Below, piece by piece: positions 10,855 through 21,469 of a stretch of 64,000 bases of DNA. The position numbers and the translations under genes were made by a program. The notes under the pieces were generated by a model. The model did no database searches. It was not told the origin of the DNA and saw only the letters and a program-made list of their open reading frames with translations. How positions within the stretch are numbered: position 1 is the stretch's first letter; each line of letters opens with the position of its first letter. This DNA is from Nansenia antarctica (taxonomy: Eukaryota > Chordata > Actinopteri > Argentiniformes > Microstomatidae), in NCBI GenBank assembly GCA_963989245.1, contig OZ022346.1, positions 5,002,881-5,066,880 on the forward strand, written 5' to 3'.

Positions 10855-11044
10855 AGATGAGAAGTTTTATACCAGATGAGAACCTCTGACATCCTGTCTG
10901 CCGTTGCCTAGCAACCCAGAGCACCAACAGATCACAGCAGAAGACAAGCCCACGAGGTGATGATTATGAGCAAAGAAAACAGTTTTATTTCATATCAACT
11001 GCAAGTTTGGTGGTGTTTCAAAAATATACCAGCGTAAACGCACA
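10855..11044 (+). other. Non-coding spacer
   Basis: Nothing recognisable; presumably the 3' side of the minus-strand repeat-tail frame that ends at 11079. Confidence 0.3.
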
Positions 11045-11078
11045 CTACTGTCTGTTGATGATGATGTCACCGGTGATG

Positions 11079-11312
11079 TCACAGAGACCTGTCAGAGTAG
11101 TCATCGGAGAAGTCTCTCTCGTCGTAGCTGTTGTGCATGTTGGAGTAGTCATCGGAGAAGTCTCTCTCGTCGTAGCTGCTGTGCATGTCGGAGTAGTCAT
11201 CGTAGTCATCGGAGAAGTCTCTCTCGTCGTAGCTGCTGTGCATGTCGGAGTAGTCATCGTAGTCATCGGAGAAGTCTCTCTCGTCGTAGCTGCTGTGCAT
11301 GTCGGAGGGCAT
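11079..11312 (-). CDS. Candidate C-terminal exon: acidic Tyr-rich repeat tail, minus strand
   Basis: The minus strand reads four imperfect repeats of an acidic, tyrosine-rich unit (SSYDERDFSDDY, preceded by SDMH) ending ...SDRSL and TGA. Third codon positions in this frame are almost all G or C, whereas the overlapping open frame (11045-11362, Thr-rich) lacks that bias, so the acidic frame is the better coding candidate. A C-rich pyrimidine tract and AG lie just upstream on the minus strand. It could be the cytoplasmic tail of the membrane protein exon at 11689-11913, but the phase of the obvious acceptors does not match that donor, so the link is unresolved. Not recognised. Confidence 0.4.
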   Translation of the reverse strand: MPSDMHSSYDERDFSDDYDDYSDMHSSYDERDFSDDYDDYSDMHSSYDERDFSDDYSNMHNSYDERDFSDDYSDRSL

Positions 11313-11409
11313 GGGGGAGGGGCCAGGCCGGGGGAGGGGGGGTGGGGGGGGTCAGAGGTCAATTGGACGTTCTGAATGTCATCAGTGAATTGTTACTGCT
11401 GGGTCTTAC

Positions 11410-11682
11410 CCCTCTCTCTCTCTCTCTCTTTCTCTCCTTCCTCTCTCTCGCCCTCCTCTCTCTCCCTATCTATCCCCCTCTCTCTCTATCTCCCTCCTCT
11501 CACTCTCTCTCTCCCTCCTCTCTCTCTCTCTCTCTCTCTCTCCCTATCCCTCCTCTCTCTCTATCTCCCTCCTCTCCCTCCTCTCTCTCTAACTTCCTCC
11601 TCTCTCTCCCTCCTCCCCCTCTCTCTCTCTCTCCCTCCTCTCTCTCTCTCTCTCTCTCCCTCCTCCTCTCCTCTCCTCCATC
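11410..11682 (+). repeat. CT-rich simple repeat
   Basis: About 270 bp of almost pure pyrimidine, (CTCTCC)n-like, between the two minus-strand candidate exons. Long frames through it are artefacts. Confidence 0.95.
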
Positions 11683-11688
11683 AGTTAC

Positions 11689-11913
11689 CTGGTTGTGTTC
11701 ATCCCCTCTACGGCTCCTGTTGGTTCTGAAGTGGACCAGGCAGAACGCGACCAGGCAGAACGCGACCAGGACCCAGAGCAGACAGGACCAGTCCTGGACC
11801 AGGCAGGAGGTGGCCTCACTCTGGACCTCTTGGGTGGGCCGCCCCGCCTGGGGGGGCATCTCCATACCCACCTGGGACCAGGAGGGAGACTCAGACAGCA
11901 TCTCACGGATCAT
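11689..11913 (-). CDS. Exon of unidentified small single-pass membrane protein (minus strand)
   Basis: From ATG at 11913 the frame runs 75 codons to CAG at 11689, followed by a good donor GTAACT. It has strong G/C bias at third positions, unlike flanking DNA. Residues about 44-61 form one hydrophobic segment (LLWVLVAFCLVAFCLV, containing a duplicated VAFCL unit), followed by a basic stop-transfer stretch (HFRTNRSRR). The N-terminal 40 residues are acidic/polar with Met, Pro and Gln, and no cleavable signal peptide is obvious, so type III topology is possible. The frame stays open upstream into a Tc1 fragment. I do not recognise the family. Confidence 0.5.
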
Positions 11914-11937
11914 CTCTGATCTGTCTCTGTCTCTATA

Positions 11938-12418
11938 CTGTTTTCTACCACATCTTTTCCTTCCCTTCGCCTCTCTATTAATTTGCTTGGACACAGAGCT
12001 CTGTGAACAGCCAGCCTCTTTAGCAATGACCTTTTGTGTCTTGCCCTCCTTGTGCAAGGTGTCAATGGTCGTCTTTTGGACAACTGTCAGGTCAGCAGTC
12101 TTCCCCATGATTGTGTAGCCTACAGAACTGGACTGAGGGACCATTTAAAGGCGTTTGCAGGTATTTTGAGTTAATTAGCTGATTAGAGTGTGGCACCAGG
12201 GGTCTTCAATATTGAACCTTTTCACAATATTCTAATTTTCTGAGATACTAAATTTGGGGTTTTCATTAGTTGTCAGTAATACTCATCAAAATTAAAAGCA
12301 ATAAACACTTGAAATATATCAGTCTATGTGGAATGAATGTATACATTATACAAGTTTCACTTTTTGAATGGAATTACTGAAATAAATCAACTTTTTGATG
12401 ATATTCTAATTATATGAC
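11938..12418 (-). mobile_element. Tc1-like element 5' fragment (N-terminal transposase HTH and flank)
   Basis: The minus strand from ATG at 12108 encodes MGKTADLTVVQKTTIDTLH and the paired-like helix-turn-helix (AGCSQSSVSKQI) typical of Tc1 transposases, ending about codon 57. The AT-rich region to 12418 (CACTTGAAATATATCA, GATATTCTAATT) is the usual non-coding end of this fish Tc1 group. The catalytic part is absent. Confidence 0.8.
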
Positions 12419-12419
12419 A

Positions 12420-12640
12420 GAACGGACATTGTAGGAGGTAACTGCCTCCAGCAGAGGGCAGTAATGCAGCATCAAGGACGCACGCTGCCGTTAAAACCAA
12501 AAGAAGAAGAAGACGACGAGGTATATTCCCGCGATACCAGGGAACGAGAAGTCGATCTAAGATGGCGGAGTCAGTAAACACACACCGTGCTGAAGACCTT
12601 ACGAGTGATTATTAAGTTTACAACTGTGACAGAGGGCAAA
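12420..12640 (+). promoter_or_regulatory. Zinc-finger family promoter / 5' exon module upstream of copy B
   Basis: The segment ATGACAGAACGGACATTG... through GACAGAGGGCAAACATTA is shared with 25137-25385. It carries a full match to the CTCF core CCASYAGRKGGCRS (CCAGCAGAGGGCAG, 12448-12461) and a YY1-type site AAGATGGCGG (12559-12568), typical of TATA-less promoters. It lies about 1.7 kb 5' of coding exon 1 of copy B on the same strand, so it is probably its promoter and untranslated exon. No donor is obvious because the similarity to the 25-kb module stops at about 12640. Confidence 0.5.
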
Positions 12641-12847
12641 CATTAGTCACATCCATAGATAGTTACATCTCTGTATTTGGTTTCCTTTACTGCGTATGAA
12701 AACATCTCCACAGTGAACAAGGACTCTGAGTGTCGAAGGTCAGTAGAACTAGAATCCTTTGTCTCAGCTCGCTGCCTCACTGTCTAACATGTTACTACTG
12801 ACCACTTCTGTCTGCAGAGATAGGCTATTCTGTCACATACAATGTTG

Positions 12848-12850
<3 letters not shown>

Positions 12851-12906
<56 letters not shown>
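12851..12906. repeat. (TA)n microsatellite
   Basis: An uninterrupted TATATA run of about 56 bp. Confidence 0.98.
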
Positions 12907-12907
<1 letters not shown>

Positions 12908-13752
12908 CACTATAGAATGTTGGCGGAACTTGTTATCAGTTTATGTCCGTGTCGCCTGGTCTGGACGAGCACACGGAGGTACTGATGGCGCTTCTCCACT
13001 ATGGAAGGCCATCAACGCAAATAACGTCTAGAAATCCCGTGTCCACACGTAGCACCATTGTAGTAGATTTTGGCACACATGCACACATAAACCGTATAAA
13101 CTGTATAGTTTGCCTTTTGCTATATGGACCCTCCTGACTATGGGGGCTAGGGGAGGGGAGGGTAGGGTTTACGACCCTTTGTTAAAGCCATGTGGTCATC
13201 TCAAAATGGCTTCTTGTGTTCTGAGCCCAACCCCCTGACCTATAACCTGAAGTGACATCAGTCACATGAAGCAACAATACTATGTGCAGTATGACAACCC
13301 TTGTGTACATACGGTTCAGATATCGGAAAAGGATATTTATAGCATAGCATAGAGTACAGCACAGTGTTTTATTGTATAGTAGTATAGTATAGTAGATAGT
13401 GTACATAGCCTTTATTTATGTAAACCAGCTCTTTTCCCTTTTATCACACCTTGGGCTTTTGGGCTTTTCTACAGTAAAGGTGATGGGATATTATTTGAAA
13501 CTGTATTTACACATCATTGTTTACAAATAGGGGAGTGGAGCCAGGGGGTGAGGCTCTCTTCACCTCAGCCAGCCCCTCACCACCAGCAGCAGCTGCTCTT
13601 GTAAGTTGTAACTGTTCCTTTGTTTGATAAATAGTCTGAGAACTCATTGGCTGACTGCCAGTTTAGGACAGAATGCTTCAAAGCATAACAATCATATTAT
13701 TATGACGTCATGTTGTTTGTTATATTGAAATATATGGGTTAGGGTTAGAGAG
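12907..13752 (+). other. Spacer between promoter module and duplication unit B
   Basis: No coding signal or recognisable element. It ends in GGGTTAGGGTTAGAGAG directly before the duplication boundary. Confidence 0.4.
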
Positions 13753-14374
13753 GTTTTAGGTTTTATTTCATTTCTAACATTTCCCCATGCCAGTTATCCG
13801 GTATGACATGTTGTGAGTAAAGAGTCTAATAGCTCTTGACCTTTGTAAGGCAGTGAGGGTATGTCCAGCATGTCAGTAACACTAGGCTATGCTACACCCT
13901 CAAAACATTTTCATATCATTTAATAAACAGAGATTAATAGATTAAATAAATGTTTTTTTATAAACATTTTCCTTATTTTAACTTCATAAAGGGGTTTGGA
14001 CATCACGTCACGTCATTGGGCCAGTTGCTTATGGTCCCTTGAAAAGGAGGGTGCCACGTATTAAAGAGCTGTAACATCTAAACCATTCCTCCAACTTGGA
14101 TCTGGATACCCTCAAATTAAAGAGGGTGTTTGACAGTCTGCACTTTAAGGCCATATTCATTCTATAACTTGAATATGTTTTGGTAAACAACTAAAATGAC
14201 AACAGTTCTGTCAAAGAGTCCAAATGGACCTAACTGTAGCTTGGCTACTGTTTTCCAATTCTGGAAAAAGAAATGTTCAATGTTTTGATTAAATTTCCTC
14301 ACTCTGTTTTAATATTTTGATCATCTGTGTTGGTAGGATTCCCTGCACTGTGAACTGTCCATCTGGGCAGAGAG

Positions 14375-15039
14375 ATGGAGGCTTCTGCTTACTCAGTGTC
14401 AGAGAGCCAGAGGACACACCTTGGGTCCCCTGATGCAGAGGCAGAAGGACAGAACCACCGGAAGGACAATCTTATTAGGCTCCAGCCACCACCACCACCA
14501 CCACCTCCCACCCACAGGGACCATCACTCTCCCAAAATTAAAGAAGAGTACGACACACCGTGGGACAGCTTTCTACGGGACTTTATCAAAAACCAAAAGG
14601 CCAAAGATGAGATGCTCAGCAGATCTGCGTCAGGGTGTCACCTCTCTGAAGCAGCGAATGACATGGATAGTGACAGTAATGACATGGATAGTGACAGTAA
14701 CGGCAGTTCAGAGGTCAAGACTGGAGGTCAGGAGGTCAAGATCGAAGAGTGCTATGGTAGGAATTCCTCTCAGCAAAGGCCAACCACGGGCCGCGCTAGA
14801 GCTGACCAATCACATCCTGAGTCAGGTGGTCACAAGAGCAGCTCAGTGATTGGATTACAGGAGCAGCAGAGAAGGACAGCGGCAGGGCAAACCTCTGAGC
14901 AAAGGAAACATAGTTGTGGTCATGAGGACATGCGCCAGTGCTACGTCCAGTGTGGGAAGAAACTAAACACGGCGGATATTGTGAAAATACAGCAGCGAAT
15001 TAGAAGACCAGACCAACACCGTTGTGCTACAACTGATCA
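14375..15039 (+). CDS. Zinc-finger copy B, coding exon 1
   Basis: Same length and phase as in copy A, with donor GTAAGT at 15040. A CAG four bases before the ATG suggests an upstream untranslated exon. Confidence 0.85.
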
Positions 15040-18000
15040 GTAAGTCACACATGCTGCTAACGCTAACACGTGCTGCTAACCCCTAACACATGCTGCTAAC
15101 GCTAACACATGCTGCTAACGCTAACACATGCTGCTAACCCCTAACACATGCTGCTAACACTAACACATGCTGCTAACCCTAAAACATGAAAGGGCAATTG
15201 GTAATTAAACAGTAGGTAATTAAAGAGTAGGTAGTTAAAGGGCAGTTGGTAACTAAACAGTAGGTAATTAAACAGTAGGTAATTAAACAGTTGGTAGTTA
15301 AAGGGCAGAACTATAAGCACGTCTAACAGATGAATGTCATGTATGATAAGGCAGCAAGCTGGCTTGGAAGGGAGCTGCCAGTCAAGCGTGCAAAGGCCAC
15401 GCCCACACAGCCTCAGAACTGTCTGACCAGGAAGTAGAGCCTAACTAGAAGATTATTTTCATGTGTCAACATTTTTCCTGGACACAAAATACATTTGGAA
15501 CCATTTAATGTTTACTTTCCAGACCCTTAAATTACAGCAAATGCAATCAGTAATATTATTATTGCATTTGCAGGACGTGTCCTGTCAGTCTAGATGGGAG
15601 TTCAGTGAACTGTTTGTCTGTCATGTCTAATCGACCTGCGTTGTTTCTGCCTCCAGTGTTTCCAGCCGCAGGTCCTCTTCAGCTCATGTAACCATGGTAA
15701 CCATGTATGAACCAGAATGCACCGAGTCCCCCAGATCTGGCCGTGGTTCTCCAGCCCTGAAAAGCCCACATTGGGACAGAGGAAGAGGAAGAGGACAGAG
15801 GAAGAGTGGAGGACAAGAGGACAGAGGAAGAGTGGAGATGAAAGACAGTGAGATGGATGGTAAGTCTTTGTTATTGGTGAGTGTCATTGCACTGTTGTAA
15901 AACCAATGCTGCCAGTGCAGTGTAAGTCAGTCAGTACCTGCATCGTCTGACAGTCCTGCTCTCTCCCGCTGTGTGGGGTTGATATATCAGGGCTAGTTCC
16001 CCAATCTAACCCAGTCCTGGACTACAGGACAGCCACATGTAAACACTTATCCCCAATCTAACCCAGTCCTGGACTACAGGACAGTCACATGTAAACACTT
16101 TTATCCAAAGTGACTTACTACATTTGTCTAAAGTAAGTGAATCAGTTTACACAATTGGGGAATAAAACATAATAAAAACAGACAAGAGAGAAATATGATA
16201 GAAAATCCATTTTAGGAATAGCAACTGCACTCTACTGCCCTCTACTGCTCTCTACTGCCCCCTACTGCTCTCTACTGCTCTCTACTGCCCCCTGCTGTTC
16301 TCTACTGCTCTCTACTGCCCCCTGCTGTTCTCTACTGCTCTCTACTGCACTCTACTGCCCTCTACTGCTCTCTACTGCACTCTACTGCCCTCTACTGCTC
16401 TCTACTGCTCTCTACTGCTCTCTACTGCCCTCTACTGCCCTCTACTGCTCTCTACTGCTCTCTACTGCCCTCTACCGCCCTCTACCGCCCTCTACCGCCC
16501 TCTGCTGCTCTCTACTGCCCTCTACTGCCCTCTACTGCCCTCTACTGCCCTCTACTGCTCTCTACTGTCACAAAATTATTCAGAGCTTTGAACGAGATTA
16601 TTAACACCCGAACAGCCATGGGTGGGGTCATTAACACTAGAACAGCCATGGGTGGGGTCATTAACACTAGAACAGCCACGGGTGGGGTCATTAACACTAG
16701 AACAGCCATGGGTTGGGTCATTAACACTAGAACAGCCATGGATGGGGTCATTAACACTAGAACAGCCATGGGTGGGGTCGTTAACACTAGAACAGCCATG
16801 GGTGGGGTCAATAACACTAGAACAGCCATGGGTGGGGTCATTAACACTAGAACAGCCATGGGTGGGGTCATTAACACTAGAACAGCCACGGGTGGGGTCA
16901 TTAACACTAGAAGTCACGGATGGGGTCATTAACACTAGAACAGCCATGGGTGTTGTCATTAACACTAGAACAGCCATGGGTTTTGTCATTAACACTAGAA
17001 CAGCCATGAGTGTTGTCATTAACACTAGAACAGCCATGGGTGGGGTCATTAACACTAGAAGTCACAGATGGGGTCATTATGAATGAATGGTCTTTATTGT
17101 CATTGATATAGTACAGGTACCAAACAATGAAATTTGGGAGGGGGGGCTCCCATGGGTGGGGTCATTTAACCTAGTGAGTAAAAATAAATTCTACCTTTGA
17201 AGTCAATCAAATTTCAGGACCCTCCTTTCATGACTTTTCCGAGATAAGTGCGTTCTACCACCCAGTATCCTGACATGTTCTAAATCTACTTCGTATAAAG
17301 CTATTTCAATCACAGGTTTTAGCCCAGTTACATACGCAGTAGTGATAGGATATTATATGTCAATGTACAGACAGTTATGAATGCTAAACTGTACAGTAGG
17401 TCTCGCTATAGCTATCGCAGCAAAGTACTTGCAGTAGCCTACATTTGATTATGTCTGTAATCCTCAACTGATTTTCATGGAACAACATGGAACAAATACA
17501 ATTTTATTTATGATACAGTATATAATGTGTATTAAGTGTATTTATGATGCAGTATATAATGTATATCAATTTTCAAATATTAGCATATTTATTACTATTA
17601 TTTTGTAATAATGATAATCAACCTCTTTTGCATCATATGTGCAGCCACTCCCCGTGATAATCTGACCGTAATCCTGTATGGTGGTACGATGCTTGTAGGA
17701 GGTGCAGAGGTTTGTCTCTCTGAGACATACTTAGATAGATAAACAAATGTTGATATTTAATTTCTCTCTATATTTTTTTTTCTTAATATCCTAATGCTGT
17801 ATGTAAAGCACTTTGAATTGCCCTTGTTGTATAAAATGTGCTATACAAATAAACTTGCCTATGTAACCCTGTATATGTTCCTATTATTACAGACCAGCAG
17901 AGCTCCAACCCAGGTTCAGACAGCGAGCCCAGCTCCACCACACCAGGAAACCATCAACAACACAGGAGCTCGAGGCGGAAGAATCACCTTAAAACACACC

Positions 18001-19115
18001 CACAGACTTACACCGGAGAGAAGACCTACCGCTGCCCACTGTGTGGGAAGAGTTTTAGTGGAGGAGGAGCCCTGAAGAAGCATCACAGAATACACACCGG
18101 AGAGAAACCATACCACTGCTCCCAGTGTGGGAAGAGTTTCAGTAAAGCAGAAGACCTGAAGAAGCATCAGAGAATACACACCGGAGAGAAACCATACCAC
18201 TGCTCCCAGTGTGGGAAGAGTTTCAGTCAAGCAGGACACCTGAAGATGCATCAGAGAATACACACCGGGGAGAAACCATACCACTGCTCCCAGTGTGGGA
18301 AGAGTTTCAGTCAAGCAGGAGACCTGAAGATGCATCAGAGAATACACACCGGGGAGAAACCATATCACTGCTCCCAGTGTGGGAAGAGTTTCAGTCAAGC
18401 AGGAGACCTGAAGAAGCATCAGAGAATACACACCGGGGAGAAACCATACCACTGCTCCCAGTGTGGGAAGAGTTTCAGTCAAGCAGGAGACCTGAAGAAG
18501 CATCAGAGAATACACACCGGAGAGAAACCATACCACTGCTCCCAGTGTGGGAAGAGTTTCAGTCAAGCAGGAGACCTGAAGAAGCATCGGAGAATACACA
18601 CCGGAGAAAAACCATACCACTGCTCCCAGTGTGGGAAGAGTTTTAGTGACGCAGGAAGTCTAAAGATTCACCAGAGAATACACACAGGAGAGAAACCATA
18701 CCACTGCTCCCAGTGTGGGAAGAGTTTTAGTCAAGCAGGAGACCTGAAGAAGCATCAGAGAATACACACCGGAGAGAAACCATACCACTGCTCCCAGTGT
18801 GGGAAGAGTTTCAGTCGAGCAGGAACCCTAAAGGATCATCAGAGAATACACACAGGAGAGAAACCATACCACTGCTCCCAGTGTGGGAAGAGTTTCAGTC
18901 GAGCAGGAGACCTGAAGATTCACCAGAGAATACACACCGGGGAGAAACCATACCACTGTTCCCAGTGTGGGAAGAGTTTCAGTCAAGCAGGACAACTAAC
19001 GGTTCATCAGAGAATACACACCGGAGAGAAACCATACCACTGCTCCCAGTGTGGGAAGAGTTTTAGTGAAGGAGGACATCTAAAGAGGCATCAGAGAACA
19101 CACACAGGAGAGTAA
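14375..19115 (+). CDS. C2H2 zinc-finger protein, copy B (13 fingers), exons 14375-15039, 15657-15859, 17893-19115
   Basis: Exons of 665, 203 and 1223 nt join in frame (696 codons plus stop) with the same phases as copy A. The N-terminal region is virtually identical to copy A; the linker exon is two codons longer (an extra GRGR-like unit). The terminal exon has 13 fingers of 84 bp (first finger cysteine codon 18033, last 19041), canonical TGEKPY linkers and TAA at 19113-19115. The helix residue set overlaps with copy A but the order differs, and the last finger is unique to B (SEGGHLKRH). It is a likely nuclear DNA-binding protein with unknown target. The shorter gene with no exon duplication looks like the more regular copy. 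Confidence 0.87.
15050..15300 (+). repeat. 20-bp and 15-bp minisatellites in intron 1 of copy B
   Basis: The same arrays as at 2434, in shorter form: about six CATGCTGCTAACNCTAACA units followed by GTAGGTAATTAAAC units. Confidence 0.85.
15657..15859 (+). CDS. Zinc-finger copy B, coding exon 2
   Basis: Acceptor CTCCAG ends at 15656; donor GTAAGT starts at 15860; phase 1 at the end. Confidence 0.82.
16226..16567 (+). repeat. 10-bp minisatellite, copy B array (CTCF-core-like on minus strand)
   Basis: About 34 units of ACTGCCCTCT / ACTGCTCTCT. The unit order differs from copy A, so the arrays have turned over since duplication. Confidence 0.9.
16612..17080 (+). repeat. 30-bp minisatellite, copy B array
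   Basis: About 15 units matching the array at 5629-6120, followed by the shared LINE tail. Confidence 0.9.
17893..19115 (+). CDS. Zinc-finger copy B, terminal exon with 13 C2H2 fingers
   Basis: Acceptor ATTATTACAG ends at 17892. Thirteen 84-bp fingers follow a Ser-rich lead identical to copy A. Confidence 0.88.
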
Positions 19116-19576
19116 CCATACCACTGCTCTGGAAACGATCGTAGCTGTATGTCGGGTATTACCTACTGGTTATGCAGAGTTATTACAGGCATGTGAGCCG
19201 CACTGCCTATACTGTAATTCATGCGAAGTGAATGGGGCTCGTACTAAAATTAACGATGTTGTTATCAGCCGAGAAAATGAGTTAAGAAATGATTTTCTTT
19301 TACAACTTGAGTACAAGCATTTGCCTGGTTAGTAATCAAACGTTAAATCACCCTTCTCTGCCCTCTCCCGCTTCCAGACGAACGCCTACCCTATATTTTA
19401 GCACTTGGCTTAATTCAGCCGCTTTTCTTTGAGCCGCTATTCACCTGCTGTTACGGCTGTAGTGGTTGCAGCCGTAGTGTGTGTGTTGTTTCTTGTGTTG
19501 TTTCTCCCAGGTGATTGTCCTTCCTCCTGCCTGCGGCCATGGCGACGGCCTGATTGAGCACAGGTGTGCTTGAGAG

Positions 19577-19673
19577 TAGGGCTGCACGATTAATCGATTT
19601 TAAATCGAAATCGCGATTTGAAATTATGCGATTAGCTAATCGCAAAGCCTGCGATTTGCCTGCGATTTTTATT

Positions 19674-19704
<31 letters not shown>

Positions 19705-20586
19705 TTGCTATTTAGCAGACGCTTTTAATCCAAAGCGATTTACAATTACGAATTACAGGGACATTCCCCCTGGAGTAACTGAGGGCTAAGTGCCTTACTC
19801 AAGGGCACACTAGTAGTGGTGTGGTTTCAGGCGGGATTTGAACTCACACAACCTTCCGATCACAAGTCCAACTCACTAGACCACCACTACCCGTATGGGA
19901 TACGTCATACAGCGCGTCGGATTCAACGTCAATGAACGTCAACGTCAATGAACGTCAACAATGAACGTCAACAATGAACGTGAACGTCAATGAACGTCAA
20001 CGTCAATGAACGCACACCAACAACATCGCACGTGAAACGCCCACGTTTCGGTAGCTAGCAATAGCAACATTCATGGTGGATAATGGCTTCAGCAGAAGTA
20101 GTTTGATGGTATCATGTGGTAATGCTCTCTGAAAATAGATAGATTCATCCAATCACCTGCCAAGTATTTTTTGAAAGTACCTGCCCTTTTCCAAACAGCT
20201 TCCAATTAAGCTTTCCTAGATGGTTGTGTGAAACAAACCACCTGAGTCAGGTTAGTAATGCTCCATCACATGTTTTAATCTGAAGCTTGATTTTAAAGCA
20301 ACCCAACTTTAAAGCAACCCAATGTAAGTTTAGTTCTTTCACTCGTAGCTCGGGCTGTGGGGGTGCTAGAGGAGGGAGCCTCTAAGTCCCCTGAAGACGT
20401 ACAAACAAACTGCACGTTGATACGACCTTCCTAGCCGGAGATATGGCCACACTTTACAAAAACTTCTTCTTCTTTTTTTTTTTTTTTTTTTGCTATTTAA
20501 AAAAATAATAATCGCAAATTAATCGCAATCGCGATATCTGTCCAAATAATCGCAATTCGATTTTTTCCCCAAATCGTGCAGCCCTA
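19577..20586. mobile_element. Non-autonomous hAT (MITE-like) with 8-bp TSD
   Basis: The termini TAGGGCTGCACGATT and AATCGTGCAGCCCTA are perfect inverted repeats flanked by the 8-bp duplication CTTGAGAG (19569-19576 and 20587-20594). The subterminal regions are rich in ATCGCAAT/AATCGATT motifs. There is no transposase, and a tRNA-derived SINE lies inside. Confidence 0.9.
19705..19895 (-). mobile_element. tRNA-derived SINE inside the hAT element
   Basis: On the minus strand GGGTAGTGGTGGTCTAGTGA (A-box context) is followed by GAGTTCAAATCCC (B box), with the 3' part AAGCGTCTGCTAAATAGC and a poly(A) (T-run at 19677-19705 on the plus strand). This tail is common in fish SINEs. Confidence 0.7.
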
Positions 20587-20950
20587 CTTGAGAGTTGTTC
20601 TTGTTTTGGTTATTGTTAAATGCAGCTGTAATTTTGTATACCTTAGTTTTGTCGTTTGTGTTTATTAGTCTTAGGTTCAGTGTTTAGTGTTATTTGTAGT
20701 TTGATCACTAGGCCTATTAAGTTTCTTCATTTATTCTTTATTACCGTTAATATTATATATTCATTCGCTCTTTGTTTTGATAGAGTAGTTTTGAGTTCAG
20801 GAGTTTCACGGAAACCAGTTTTTTGTTTATTCTAAAATAAATCTTGTTTATTTTACATTGCCGTTTCTCCTCTCATTCTTGTCCCCCCGGTTTTATTTAA
20901 TTGTTACCCCCCCCTAATTCCTAGACCATCTAGGGGGTCGTAACACCTGC

Positions 20951-21467
20951 GTTCAATTTAAAGTATATTTGGTATTTATAGAAGGAAGCACGTATGCAAT
21001 GTTAAACAAGCGCAGCTCGTTTTATAAATTATGCTTACGTCCGTTTAGAAAAATGTGCTCACGTGAAAGTCAAAGATGACGTTCAAGTACCTTTTTATAA
21101 ATGAGGCCCCAGGGGTGGCCAACCAGTTGGAGACTAAGAGCCCCAAATAATTGTTGGGGTACCAGAAAGAGCCACATCATACATGCAGGCTCACAAAAGC
21201 TCTCACTCACACACACGCAATACATTTCCAATAGGCTATGAGACCAGTGGTGTCATTTCAGCAAAAGCCAAGGCATGGCAAGGTACAGAATAGGGGGGTT
21301 GAGGGGGGGTTTCAAATCAGTTGTGCAATAGTCTATTTTGGTGAGTTCTTTCTATACAATTGACTTATATTACATTAAGGTAATGAATAAAGGAGACAGC
21401 TACAGTATGTAGGTAGTAATCTACATCTTTCCTAGCAGGTGGACCTGGTTCAATCTCCTTAGAAACA
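20951..21467. other. Transposon-derived stretch
   Basis: CTTTTTATAAATGAGGCCCC and the adjoining CAGGGGTGGCCAACC (near 21111) look like termini of fish DNA transposons, the latter like a hAT end. No partner end was identified with confidence. Confidence 0.4.
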
Positions 21468-21469
21468 GA

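Larger units (their letters stand above)
15860..17892 (+). other. Intron 2 of zinc-finger copy B
   Basis: Same content as in copy A: two minisatellites, a LINE tail at 17081-17150, and an AT-rich remainder with no other gene seen. Confidence 0.6.
13753..19285 (+). repeat. Segmental duplication unit B
   Basis: Homologous to 1131-8750. It begins at GTTTTAGG, the sequence that is duplicated beside the hAT insertion of unit A, so this is the pre-insertion state. It lacks the exon 2 internal duplication and the 33-bp satellite and has five fewer fingers. Confidence 0.9.
19449..20945 (+). mobile_element. Solo LTR interrupted by a hAT element
   Basis: It starts TGTTACGGCTG and ends GGGTCGTAACA, with a perfect 5-bp target duplication CCTGC on both sides (19444-19448, 20946-20950) and an internal AATAAA near 20838. 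Without the inserted hAT (1010 bp plus 8-bp duplication) the LTR is about 479 bp. No internal retroelement sequence is present, so it is a solo LTR formed by LTR-LTR recombination. The family is unknown; the 5-bp duplication suits Gypsy-type elements. Confidence 0.8.

Noticed and set aside
11342..12118. 258-codon plus-strand frame, Leu/Ser-rich
   Set aside because: CT microsatellite plus antisense of the membrane-protein exon and the Tc1 remnant.
12387..12581. Minus-strand 64-codon frame with hydrophobic stretch, similar frame at 25083-25313
   Set aside because: Antisense of the conserved promoter module; shared only because the module is duplicated.
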